Positions 17,135-25,057 of a stretch of DNA of 41,749 bases are shown piece by piece. Numbering within the stretch: the first letter of the stretch is position 1; each line of letters starts with the position of its first letter. Source of the DNA: Oscillospiraceae bacterium (GTDB taxonomy: Bacteria > Bacillota > Clostridia > Oscillospirales > CAG-272); assembly GCA_015064545.1 (NCBI GenBank), contig SVSA01000007.1:1-41749 (forward strand), written 5' to 3'. The notes under the pieces were generated by a model. The model was given only the letters and a program-made list of their open reading frames with translations, searched no databases and had not been told where the DNA came from. The position numbers were made by a program, and so were the translations under genes.

Positions 17135-17205
17135 ATCCGAGCAAAGAAGCAGTTACCGCGTAGCTGCTCCTTTGTTCGGATGGCCGCAGGAAACTGCGGC
17201 CATCC
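17135..17205 (-). terminator. Two overlapping strong hairpins after the small anchored protein genes
   Basis: Hairpin 1 (17178-17205) has a perfect 12-base-pair stem with loop GAAA as read on the plus strand. Hairpin 2 (17135-17181) pairs ATCCGA..AAAG..AGCAG with its complement and shares GGAT (17178-17181) with hairpin 1, so the two cannot fully form together. On the minus strand hairpin 2 is followed by CTTTATTC, a weak T tract. They lie between a small surface protein gene and the cytosolic GH36 gene and probably lower read-through or protect the upstream message. Confidence 0.65.
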
Positions 17206-17221
17206 TCAGGAGAAACGGCGC

Positions 17222-18004
17222 TTACTTGGCGCGACGGGACTTGCGGGTAACGACGACAACCGTAGGAACGATTGCCATGCCGAGAAGGGCAAGCGAAAGA
17301 ATGGTATCGCCATTGTCGGGAGCGGTGGTGTTGTCGGTTTCGCTCTGCGCGGGCGCCTGGGTGGTAGCGGGCTGGGTCTGAACGGGAGCCTCGGTGTCAA
17401 GAACTGCCGAATTGAAGACCGATGCGCCGGTAGCCTTATCGACGATCTCAATGCTGTCGATATAGATCACCGTGCCAGCGGTGATGGTCAGCGTAACGAG
17501 ATTGACGCCGACGATATCCTCGGTGGGGGTTACCTCAGTCTCGCTGACCGAGTAGGTGCCGCTGCCGTCCTGAACGACGTAGCAACGGCTGGCACCGTCC
17601 ATAACGACGCCACCGGCAGTCATCAGACGGAGAGCAAGACGGGAACCGCTCTTCGCGGTAGGCTTGTTGCCTTTTGCGGTGATGCGGACGATAACGGTCT
17701 GGTCCTTCTTGACGTCGATGCAGTTGTAGCAAACGAGCTCAACGATGGTCGAGGCTTTGTCGGGACAGCCCATAGCGTCGGTGTCAAGCAGGAAGGCACC
17801 GGTGCCGTTCTGGCCTTCGGTTGCGGCATAGAAATCTTCGGGATCAAGGGGCGGCATTTCGCCATTGACCTTGGAGGTCTTGTTCTGCCACTTAGTGACC
17901 GAGGTGTCGGTGTCGAAGGTGAAGGGATTGCCGGCGGCGCTGGCAGGGATAACGGCTGCTACCATCAGGATAGCAAAGAGAAGAAGCGCTACGAGTTTTT
18001 TCAT
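17222..18004 (-). CDS. Small membrane-anchored surface protein with one jelly-roll-like module (copy 2 of a tandem pair)
   Basis: A 260-residue exported protein. A signal peptide (MKKLVALLLFAILMVAAV, ending ASA) is followed by one beta-rich module (about 30-195) that ends in VIYIDSIEIVDK, a short Gln/Thr/Pro linker, PDNGD and a C-terminal membrane helix with tail RKSRRAK. The ATG at 18004 is preferred over one five codons upstream because GGAGG spans that earlier site. It is a close paralogue of the gene just upstream, differing by a 15-base gain (PATTQ) in the linker. PDNGD before the helix resembles NPxTGD-like wall-sorting signals but is not a standard LPxTG. Function is unknown; a surface glycan-binding or scaffold role is inferred from context. 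Confidence 0.75.
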   Translation of the reverse strand: MKKLVALLLFAILMVAAVIPASAAGNPFTFDTDTSVTKWQNKTSKVNGEMPPLDPEDFYAATEGQNGTGAFLLDTDAMGCPDKASTIVELVCYNCIDVKKDQTVIVRITAKGNKPTAKSGSRLALRLMTAGGVVMDGASRCYVVQDGSGTYSVSETEVTPTEDIVGVNLVTLTITAGTVIYIDSIEIVDKATGASVFNSAVLDTEAPVQTQPATTQAPAQSETDNTTAPDNGDTILSLALLGMAIVPTVVVVTRKSRRAK

Positions 18005-18095
18005 GGTATTTTCCTCCATAAAAGATTAATATATTTTTCCACACATATGCGGTGAGGAACAAAAGGGGGAAGTGGCTCGTGCTAACGCGAAGGTC

Positions 18096-18863
18096 TTATT
18101 TGGTATGACGGGACTTGCGGGTAACGATCACAACTGTGGGAACGATCGCCATGCCGAGAAGGGCAAGCGAAAGAATGGCATCGCCATTGTCGGGAGCGGT
18201 GGTGTTGTCGGTTTCGCTCTGCGCGGGCGCCTGGGTCTGAACGGGAGCCTCAGTGTCAAGAACTGCCGAATTAAAGACCGATGCGCCGGTTGCCTTGTCA
18301 ACGATTTCGATCTTGTCGATATACAGAATCGTGCCGGCAGAAACGGTCAGGGTAGCGATGTTGACACCGACGATGTCGGAGGTCGGGGTTACTTCGTGCT
18401 CGCTGGTTGCGTAGGTGTTATTGCCGTCCTGAACGATATAGCAACGGCTGGCACCGTCCATAACCACGCCATCAGCGGCCATCAGGCGGAGAGCAACGCG
18501 GGAACCGCTCTTCGCGGTAGGCTTGTTGCCTTTTGCAGTGATGCGGACGATAACGGTCTGGTCCTTCTTGACGTCGATGCAGTTATAGCATTCAAGCTCA
18601 ACGACGTTCGAGGCTCTGTCGGGGCAGCCCATGGCGTCGGTATCAAGCAGGAAGGCACCGGTGCCGTTCTGGCCTTCGGTTGCGGCATAGAAATCATCGG
18701 GGTCAAGCGCAGGCTTTTCACCGTTGACCGGGAAGCTCTTGTTCAGCCACTTGGTGACCGAGGTCTCGGTGTCGAAGGTGAAAGGATCGCCGGCGGCGCC
18801 GGCAGGGATAACGGCTGCTACCATCAGGATAGCAAAGAGAAGAAGTGCTACGAGTTTTTTCAT
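18096..18863 (-). CDS. Small membrane-anchored surface protein with one jelly-roll-like module (copy 1 of a tandem pair)
   Basis: A 255-residue exported protein with the same layout as its downstream twin: near-identical signal peptide, module with ASRCYIVQDG and ILYIDKIEIVDK, linker, PDNGD, membrane helix and tail RKSRHTK. Changes cluster in the middle of the module (for example SVSETEV against ATSEHEV and LMTAGGVV against LMAADGVV), while the ends are almost unchanged. GGAGG before ATG 18863 decides the start. The final strand resembles that of the larger anchored proteins at 13982-15124 and 29652-30962, so all four may be one extended surface family. No enzyme motif is seen and function is unknown. 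Confidence 0.75.
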   Translation of the reverse strand: MKKLVALLLFAILMVAAVIPAGAAGDPFTFDTETSVTKWLNKSFPVNGEKPALDPDDFYAATEGQNGTGAFLLDTDAMGCPDRASNVVELECYNCIDVKKDQTVIVRITAKGNKPTAKSGSRVALRLMAADGVVMDGASRCYIVQDGNNTYATSEHEVTPTSDIVGVNIATLTVSAGTILYIDKIEIVDKATGASVFNSAVLDTEAPVQTQAPAQSETDNTTAPDNGDAILSLALLGMAIVPTVVIVTRKSRHTK

Positions 18864-18897
18864 GGTGTTTTCCTCCATAAATAATAAATATAATTCA

Positions 18898-18913
18898 TTC
18901 CGTACCTACGGAA
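18898..18913. promoter_or_regulatory. Short dyad upstream of the tandem surface-protein genes
   Basis: TTCCGTA-CC-TACGGAA is a perfect seven-base dyad with a two-base centre, too tight for an RNA hairpin loop, so it would act as a DNA operator. It lies 35 bases before the start codon at 18863. No clear promoter is paired with it. Confidence 0.3.
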
Positions 18914-18934
18914 GGGGAAACAAGAGGGAATGTC

Positions 18935-19987
18935 TTATTCCTTGTGAAACTCGACCAGTGTTTTGATGCGTCCGACCGAGCTTTTCGCCGAGGCGTAGAA
19001 GGCCTCCACGCCGTTTTCGGCCGGGACAATTTCGGTAATCAAGGGCTTTACGTTGAGCTTTCCTTCGGAGATCAGCTTGACAACCGCATCGAGCACGCCG
19101 GGGTGGCCGATGGTGCCGCAAAGGGTTTGTGCCTTGAGGACAAAATCATCGAGAGGGAAGCCGTCGAGCGTGGTTTCATAGAAGCCCGCCAGCGTGAAGA
19201 TACCCTTACCGACAATCAGGTCAGAGGCGCCGTTGACATATTCAATCGCCCCCGAGCATTCGAGCGCACAGTCGGCGCCGCGGCCGTCGGTCTCGCGGAG
19301 AACCGCTTCCAGAACATTTTCCTTTTTGGCATTCACCACGACATCGGCGCCCATTTGCTTGGCAATCTCTAATTTGGCATCCTGACGTCCGACGGCGATC
19401 ACTTTTTTGGCTCCAAAGACCTTGGCGATGGTAATCGCCGCCAGACCGATGGCGCCGGTGCCGAGCACCAGCACGGTTTCGCCGCCCTTGAGACGGCACA
19501 TCAGCACGGCATTGTAAGCAATCGTGCAGGGTTCCACAACGGCAGCCTCCTCAAAGCTGACATTGTCGGGAAGGACATGCAGGTGCCATTCGGGCAAACG
19601 CATGGTGTCGGCAAAGGCGCCCGGCCAGCAACGGACGGTACCGACCGAGCCGCGGCGGTGAACGCATTTGAGATACTCGCCGTTTTGGCAGTGCTCACAT
19701 TCGCCGCAGGAAATCGAATTGTCACCGATAACGCGGTCTCCGGGCTTTACCATGGTAACAGCAGGCCCTACCTTTTCAACAACGCCCGACCATTCATGAC
19801 CGATGCGGGCCGGATATTTGATCAGGCCGCTGCGGATAAAGCCCATGTCGCCGCTGAGAATTCCCAGATCGGTGCCGCAGATGCCGCAATAGCGCACACG
19901 GATGTGTACATCACGCGGCTCCATGGGCGGCTCGGGAATGTCGGAGAGGCGGATGTCGCCGGGGCCGTAAATCACAATAGAACGCAT
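18935..19987 (-). CDS. Zinc-dependent medium-chain alcohol dehydrogenase
   Basis: A 350-residue NAD(P)-dependent MDR-family dehydrogenase of the threonine/sorbitol dehydrogenase type. The catalytic zinc site has Cys37 (GICGTD) and His64-Glu65 (RIGHEW). The structural zinc site has four Cys at 94, 97, 100 and 108 (CGECEHCQNGEYLKC). The Rossmann motif is VLGTGAIGLAA, with AVGRQDAKLE after the second strand. It would oxidise a secondary alcohol of a sugar, polyol or sugar acid. It lies 5 bases after the FAD oxidoreductase gene, so the two probably work on one pathway. The exact substrate is not deducible. Confidence 0.88.
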   Translation of the reverse strand: MRSIVIYGPGDIRLSDIPEPPMEPRDVHIRVRYCGICGTDLGILSGDMGFIRSGLIKYPARIGHEWSGVVEKVGPAVTMVKPGDRVIGDNSISCGECEHCQNGEYLKCVHRRGSVGTVRCWPGAFADTMRLPEWHLHVLPDNVSFEEAAVVEPCTIAYNAVLMCRLKGGETVLVLGTGAIGLAAITIAKVFGAKKVIAVGRQDAKLEIAKQMGADVVVNAKKENVLEAVLRETDGRGADCALECSGAIEYVNGASDLIVGKGIFTLAGFYETTLDGFPLDDFVLKAQTLCGTIGHPGVLDAVVKLISEGKLNVKPLITEIVPAENGVEAFYASAKSSVGRIKTLVEFHKE

Positions 19988-19992
19988 AAGAG

Positions 19993-21372
19993 TTACTCCT
20001 TTTCCGACCGATCGGGCTCCAGAATACCGCCGGTCTGACGCAGGCGATCCTGCAGGGCGGATACCGAGACGGCTGCGGGCTCACAGTGATCGCGAACCGT
20101 CATGGCAGCGGCAACACCGGCGGCCTCGCCCATGACGCTGCAGGTCGGTGCGACGCGGGTGGAGGCGGCGGCCAGCTGCTCGGCCGAATGGCAGCGGCCG
20201 GCAACCAGAAGGTTGTTGATCTTTTGGGGAACCAGCGTGCGGTAAGGAATCGGGTAGGCGCTGACATATTCCATAACACCGCCGCACTTGGCACCCATCT
20301 TGCTCGGATCGTGGAAGTCGATGGGGCAGCCGGCAAGGCCAATGCTGTCCTCGCAGGGAACACGGTCGACAATATCCTTGGCCAAGAGGGTGTAAAGACC
20401 GTGAATGTGGCGTGTCTCGCGGCAGCCGAGCTGAGGGCCGGAATAGAGCATATAGGCATCCTTGAACTCCGGCATATAGCTCTTGAGAATATCGAAGGCC
20501 TTTTTGTTTTCGATACGCGCATCGATCTCGGCCTGCGTATATTCGGAGGCAACGGTCTGATTGTAGGGGATACGGGTCATATTGAAATTAATGACACCCT
20601 TGCGCAGACGGCCGACGGCGGGGCCGAACATCTTGAGATGGTGGCCGTCCTTTTGCGCCTGTACGAAGGTTTCGATGCAACGGACCTTGAGCTCGGCGTA
20701 GTCGTCATACTTGACATTGCCGCAGACAAACATGGTGGTTCCCGATTGCATGAATTCGGGACGAATGTCGTAGGGAACGCCGGCCCACGCGGCTACATCG
20801 GCGTCGCCGGTGCAGTCGATGATGGTTTTGGCGCGAATCTCGGACAGGCCATCCTTGTTGGCGACGATCACGCGGTGAATACGGTCGCCGTTCGTCTCCA
20901 CATCACAAACGAAGCTGTGATAGAGAATCCGCACTCCGGCTTCGGTCAGGATTTTGTCGGCGGCCAGCTTGAAGGCCTCGGCATCGTAAATCATCGAAAC
21001 AAAATTGGGATGGGTGAGGTTATCGGCCTTGGCAACGTGCGGATAGAGCAGGGCGGTTTCCATATCGATTTCGGAAAGCGGCGTCATTTTGTCATAATCG
21101 ACGGGGTCGCGCAAGAAGCCGGACATACCGAGAAGCTCCTTGGTGATACCGCCGGCCACCAGACGGCCGGTGAACATATCGGTTGCACCGCAAACGCCGA
21201 TGACGTTGGCATTGGTAATATTACCGCCGGCAAAGCCGCATTTTTCGATACCGAGCACCGAAGCACCCATACGGGCGGCGGCAACCGCCGCGCTGATGCC
21301 GGCAGGGCCGAGCCCGCAAACAAGAACGTCGGGCTCATACACTTGTTTCATGGCTGCATGAAAGAATTCCAT
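19993..21372 (-). CDS. FAD-dependent oxidoreductase (FAD_oxidored family)
   Basis: A 459-residue cytosolic flavoprotein. The FAD-binding motif GLGPAGISAAVAAARMGASV (from residue 20) with the acidic end IEK is followed by GGNITNANVIG, IIDCTGDADVAAWAG, and the C-terminal VAGRCHSAEQLAAASTRVAP and GEAAGVAAAM segments that close the FAD site in this family. Members are often encoded in sugar and uronate loci, but their reactions are poorly known. Two ATGs lie two codons apart; the second (21372) sits six bases after AAGGA and is taken. It is 29 bases after the cytosolic GH36 gene and 5 bases before the Zn dehydrogenase gene. It may oxidise a hydrolysis product; this is inference. Confidence 0.8.
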   Translation of the reverse strand: MEFFHAAMKQVYEPDVLVCGLGPAGISAAVAAARMGASVLGIEKCGFAGGNITNANVIGVCGATDMFTGRLVAGGITKELLGMSGFLRDPVDYDKMTPLSEIDMETALLYPHVAKADNLTHPNFVSMIYDAEAFKLAADKILTEAGVRILYHSFVCDVETNGDRIHRVIVANKDGLSEIRAKTIIDCTGDADVAAWAGVPYDIRPEFMQSGTTMFVCGNVKYDDYAELKVRCIETFVQAQKDGHHLKMFGPAVGRLRKGVINFNMTRIPYNQTVASEYTQAEIDARIENKKAFDILKSYMPEFKDAYMLYSGPQLGCRETRHIHGLYTLLAKDIVDRVPCEDSIGLAGCPIDFHDPSKMGAKCGGVMEYVSAYPIPYRTLVPQKINNLLVAGRCHSAEQLAAASTRVAPTCSVMGEAAGVAAAMTVRDHCEPAAVSVSALQDRLRQTGGILEPDRSEKE

Positions 21373-21401
21373 GGTCATTCCTTTCTTAAGGGGGAGAAAA
21401 A

Positions 21402-23366
21402 TTAGTCGAGCTCTTCAAATTTGAAGAGAGCGCATCCGGGGGCATCCTGAATTTCTACAAGAAGACCCTCGTTCAGCAGTTGTGCGCCGTCTGTTTCGGT
21501 GGTATAGCCGCTGTTTAATTCACGAACCAGATACCGCTTTTCGGGATTCAAGCCATACAGACGGTATTGCTTTTTGTCCTCCGTTGCTTCGGGGCGGCGG
21601 AAGAACTGTGCGAAGCCGGCGCGGTATTCGGTGTCGTAAAATTGCCAAGCAGTCCACGTCGTATTGTCATCGCTGAATTCGCTCAGCGGATAATAGTCGC
21701 AGAACATCAGATGCTTGATCTCTTCCCAGATGCCGAATTGGCGGTTGATCTCGTTGTACGGCTTCTCGGGATCGAGAATGTAGGCAACACCGGGCTGAAT
21801 GGCAAAATAGGGCGCGAAGTTGGACTGCGCCGCATAGGCACTGATGACCGAGGTGCCGCCGGCAAAGCTGGAAAACCATTCAAAGATACCGAGACGCATA
21901 TTCTGCATGACATTGAAATCGTTCCAGTCGGTGTCGGTAAAGGTCAGCATGACCGAATCGCGCATAACATCCATATCGTTTCGCATACCGCCCGAGGCAC
22001 ACATATCAATCGGGCGCTCGGGGAAGCGGCGGTGGATTTCGGCGTAATAGTCAAGCATGGCGGTGATATAGTGGTTTTCGGTGATTCCGTTGCGGTTCGG
22101 ACCCTGCTCGCGGTCGCTCTTTCGCCAATGGGGGAGGGGATCAAAGTTGAAATCCTGCCGATACAGCTCAGCACCGGTCTCCTTCAGAATGCTCGTCACC
22201 GATTCGATCATAAAGCTTCGGAATTCCGGGTTGCTCATGTCGGTCAGCTTCCACGTGGCGCCGTCGGGGGTGGCCACGCAAAGGTCGTCACGCTCAAACA
22301 GCTCGGTGCCGGCCGCCACACGCTCGGGCTCAAACCACAGGATCATGTAGGCGTTTTGTTGCTTCAGACGGTCGGTAACCGCCTTCATTTTTGTGGGGAA
22401 ACGCGATTCATCGATGCGCCACGTGCCGGTAACATTCCAATAGCCGGGCTTGTCATCCAGGCTGACATCGCCGTTTTTGTAATACCAACCGGCATCGACC
22501 CAAAAGAGGTCAAACGGACGGTCAAGCTTTTGATTGAGTTGATCGATCAGGTGCATGAAGGTTTCTTCGTTAATGCTCTTGGAAAGCGAAAGCGAGCCGC
22601 CGACGATTTTGGTCGGCCCCATGCACTGACCGTTGTAACGGTAAAAGGCGCGGTCATAATACCAGCGGCGCCACATATTGATGGCATGATTGCGGTCGCG
22701 TCCCTCATAGCGGATGAGGAAAACGCGCGGGGTTCGAATCGATTCGCCCGGCTTTAAATAGGCCGAGAAATCGAACTGCGAGGCGCGGAAGCGGACGGTG
22801 TTGTTGGCATCATCGGCAAAGAAATCGGCGCGCCATTCGCCGTGCCAGCCAAGCGCCAGAATCAGGCCGCAATCGCCGTAGGTGAGACGGTAGTAGGGGC
22901 GCTGATTTCCGGTGGACTTGCCGTAAAGCGGGAAGAGCGTGAGGCGAGTGCCGGGACGCATGGGGGTATCGATGCGTGTAAAGGAGTAGCGGTCGCGATT
23001 GCGGTCACCGATGGAATACGAAAGCATCGGATCGGCACCGGTCACCGAGAAATCGGCGGCAAAAACCTCGCTTAACAGCTTGCTGTCGGTGTCGGAGGTG
23101 TTACGGAAGGACAGAACCCATTCGGTCTGGACATAGGCCTCGTCGGAGGCTCGTGTCAGCGTTACCTCAAGGCCGTCATGGTGTTTTGCTATCAGGGTAT
23201 TTTCGTTTTGTGTTACGGTAAAATCATCATCAAAACCGTGATAACGCTTCTCGCCGTAGCGAAAGGAAAGAGGGAGCTTTGCCGGATCGGCAAAGAGCTG
23301 TTGGTAAAAATCGTTCGCATGCTGTTGCTCGTCACAACTGGCAATGCTGCCTTTGTGTAAGATCAT
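21402..23366 (-). CDS. Cytosolic GH36 alpha-galactosidase-like glycoside hydrolase
   Basis: A 654-residue GH36 paralogue lacking a signal peptide. N-terminal sandwich: LPLSFRYGEKRYHGF. Barrel: FWVDAGWYY, GTWRIDESRFP, LWFEPERVAAGTEL, nucleophile Asp405 (LYRQDFNFDP) and acid/base Asp464 (DMCASGGMRNDMDV). The motifs are closer to the two exported copies than to the cytosolic copy at 15132-17096, so the two cytosolic enzymes are not simple duplicates of each other. The ATG at 23366 lacks a ribosome site at normal spacing: AAAGGA lies about 19 bases upstream, five bases before an in-frame ATT. The preceding gap holds two hairpins. It probably degrades imported glycan fragments. Confidence 0.87.
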   Translation of the reverse strand: MILHKGSIASCDEQQHANDFYQQLFADPAKLPLSFRYGEKRYHGFDDDFTVTQNENTLIAKHHDGLEVTLTRASDEAYVQTEWVLSFRNTSDTDSKLLSEVFAADFSVTGADPMLSYSIGDRNRDRYSFTRIDTPMRPGTRLTLFPLYGKSTGNQRPYYRLTYGDCGLILALGWHGEWRADFFADDANNTVRFRASQFDFSAYLKPGESIRTPRVFLIRYEGRDRNHAINMWRRWYYDRAFYRYNGQCMGPTKIVGGSLSLSKSINEETFMHLIDQLNQKLDRPFDLFWVDAGWYYKNGDVSLDDKPGYWNVTGTWRIDESRFPTKMKAVTDRLKQQNAYMILWFEPERVAAGTELFERDDLCVATPDGATWKLTDMSNPEFRSFMIESVTSILKETGAELYRQDFNFDPLPHWRKSDREQGPNRNGITENHYITAMLDYYAEIHRRFPERPIDMCASGGMRNDMDVMRDSVMLTFTDTDWNDFNVMQNMRLGIFEWFSSFAGGTSVISAYAAQSNFAPYFAIQPGVAYILDPEKPYNEINRQFGIWEEIKHLMFCDYYPLSEFSDDNTTWTAWQFYDTEYRAGFAQFFRRPEATEDKKQYRLYGLNPEKRYLVRELNSGYTTETDGAQLLNEGLLVEIQDAPGCALFKFEELD

Positions 23367-23398
23367 AAGGGTACCGTGAATCGAATTCCTTTCTTTTC

Positions 23399-23415
23399 GG
23401 GGGGAAAAGCCCCCC
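23399..23415 (-). terminator. GC-rich hairpin just before the cytosolic GH36 gene
   Basis: GGGGGG (23399-23404) and CCCCCC (23410-23415) pair around five bases, flanked by A and T tracts that lengthen the stem. It lies directly upstream of the AAAGGA site of the GH36 gene and could attenuate transcription or restrict translation. Confidence 0.5.
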
Positions 23416-23439
23416 AAAAACCGTTAGGCACAGGCGGGA

Positions 23440-23472
23440 GGAATCGACAACGAAAAATTCGCTGTCGATTCC
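23440..23472 (-). terminator. Long stem-loop behind the solute-binding protein gene
   Basis: A 15-base arm (23440-23454) pairs with 23458-23472 with one mismatch around AAA. It begins 17 bases after the stop codon. There is no proper T tract, so it is more likely a message-stabilising or partial-termination element, as is common after binding-protein genes. Confidence 0.6.
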
Positions 23473-23488
23473 ATCCGTTTTTTCAAAA

Positions 23489-25018
23489 TTAACTGTTGAA
23501 TTCAAGCTTGATGAGAGATTCTTCGATGATCTGGTTATATCTCTCATTGTTCTCGCCATACTTGGAAACGAAGGTGTTTTCGCCCAAACGGAAGCAGTCA
23601 TTGAAGGCGGTTCCGATATCGAACCAGTAGGCAACCGAAAGGTCGGTGAAGCGGTTGTTGTTAAGCATAATGAGAACGTCTCTGGCATCATCATCGGGTG
23701 CGCCGCGGACCAGAACCTTAGTCTCATAGAGCTCGGGGAGGACGGTAGAATAGCTGTAATAAGCAATCGCCTCCAGAATAGCCGAGGTGCGGTCGAGGTC
23801 GCTGGCGTTATTGGGGATACAGAAGGCATTGCCGGCACCGTACATATAACCGACATAGGACTCGCCGGGGGCGATTTCCTCGTAGGTCGGGAAGGGAATG
23901 ATGCCGTAAGCATCCTTCATGTTGGCGGCGACGACCGTGTCGATCTGGCCGACAAAGGTGCCAAGGAACAGCGATTTGCCGGCGGCAAACATGTTGGCGG
24001 CATTTTCGTAACGGTTGCTGCTCTTGTTATAGACGCCGATATCCTCCCAGCCGGAAATCAAAACCATGTCCTCGGCCTTTTCGTGCTCAAGAACTGCCTG
24101 CCAGATCGAAATCAGAGTCTCGTTATCCAGCACGTTCATCATCGGTTTCTTATCTTCGTCCTTAACAATAACGCCGTGTCCGTTGATCGGGCCAAAGTTC
24201 GGATACCAGGTGTCCTGGCTGCAGATAATGCCCCAGTTGTCATCCGCGGTCATGACCTGGTCAGCGTTAACGTCGGAATTGTACAGGGCCGCCATCGTAT
24301 ACATCTGATCCATCGTCCATTCGCCCTTCTTGACGAGCTCGTACGGGCTGGTCTGCTTCAGGTCTTTCACGTACTGGGCGTTGAAGAGCATGATCTGCAT
24401 CATGTTGAAGGTGTCCAGATTGTGGTTGCCGTAGGCGAAATAAACCTCGTCATTGAGCGACAGCTCGGCGTTCATGGTCGGATACCACCATGCTTTTTCG
24501 AGGCTGACATGAGGAAGATCGGAATAGGAAACGATCAGGCCCTCGCAGGCGGCCGAGAATGCGAAGCGGTCTTTTAAGAGGACAATGTCGAATTCATCGG
24601 GCTCGCTCAGGACGATCTGGTTGATTCGGTCCAGCTTGATGGCGCTGCCCGAGGGATCCTCCGACACCGTTACGCCAAGCAGCTCCGAGATCATCTCGTT
24701 GCGGCGGTAGCAGGCCTCGCTGACACGGTCGCCGCCGATGTCATCCTGAGTAATATTAAAGGTGGAGTACTGCCATTCAGCACCGGCGGGCGCCCAGGAA
24801 AGGATCTTGAATTCATAATCCTCATAGTATAGGCCGTCCGGCAGATTCAGGGTGTCCTCTTCGGTGGTGACCGCCTCGGAGGTGGAGGGAGTGGTGGTTT
24901 CTCCCTGTGTGTCGGTCGTGTTGGTTGGATTGGTTGCCCCCGGCGTTTGACAGGCTACCAGTGCGATGCAGAAAATAAGGCCGGCAAGAAGTAGGGTAAG
25001 ACTGCGCTTGAATTTCAT
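23489..25018 (-). CDS. ABC-type extracellular solute-binding lipoprotein
   Basis: A 509-residue lipoprotein. The signal peptide ends in IALVAC with lipidated Cys23, followed by a Thr/Ser-rich linker (about 24-60) and a two-lobe binding protein of the extracellular family 1 type. YEDYEFKILSW starts lobe 1; FAAGKSLFLGTFVGQID and the YGIIPFPTYEE segment are typical of large sugar-binding proteins that deliver oligosaccharides. GGAGAG precedes ATG 25018. No permease or ATPase gene lies nearby, so it must use a transporter encoded elsewhere or act as a sensor. In this locus its ligand is probably the GH36 substrate or product. Confidence 0.85.
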   Translation of the reverse strand: MKFKRSLTLLLAGLIFCIALVACQTPGATNPTNTTDTQGETTTPSTSEAVTTEEDTLNLPDGLYYEDYEFKILSWAPAGAEWQYSTFNITQDDIGGDRVSEACYRRNEMISELLGVTVSEDPSGSAIKLDRINQIVLSEPDEFDIVLLKDRFAFSAACEGLIVSYSDLPHVSLEKAWWYPTMNAELSLNDEVYFAYGNHNLDTFNMMQIMLFNAQYVKDLKQTSPYELVKKGEWTMDQMYTMAALYNSDVNADQVMTADDNWGIICSQDTWYPNFGPINGHGVIVKDEDKKPMMNVLDNETLISIWQAVLEHEKAEDMVLISGWEDIGVYNKSSNRYENAANMFAAGKSLFLGTFVGQIDTVVAANMKDAYGIIPFPTYEEIAPGESYVGYMYGAGNAFCIPNNASDLDRTSAILEAIAYYSYSTVLPELYETKVLVRGAPDDDARDVLIMLNNNRFTDLSVAYWFDIGTAFNDCFRLGENTFVSKYGENNERYNQIIEESLIKLEFNS

Positions 25019-25057
25019 GGGAAGCTCTCCTTTATAAAAATTTTTTGGGATGCTTGA

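Noticed and set aside
17180..18884. Two similar plus-strand frames (291 and 270 codons) opposite the twin surface proteins
   Set aside because: Their similarity to each other merely mirrors the duplication on the minus strand, where signal peptides and GGAGG sites are present.
18898..18913. Intrinsic terminator after the Zn dehydrogenase gene
   Set aside because: The dyad leaves only two bases for a loop and no T tract follows; it is listed as a possible operator instead.
20086..21405. Plus-strand frame of 439 codons opposite the FAD oxidoreductase
   Set aside because: It is a Gly/His-rich shadow of a clear FAD-binding protein and has no motif of its own.
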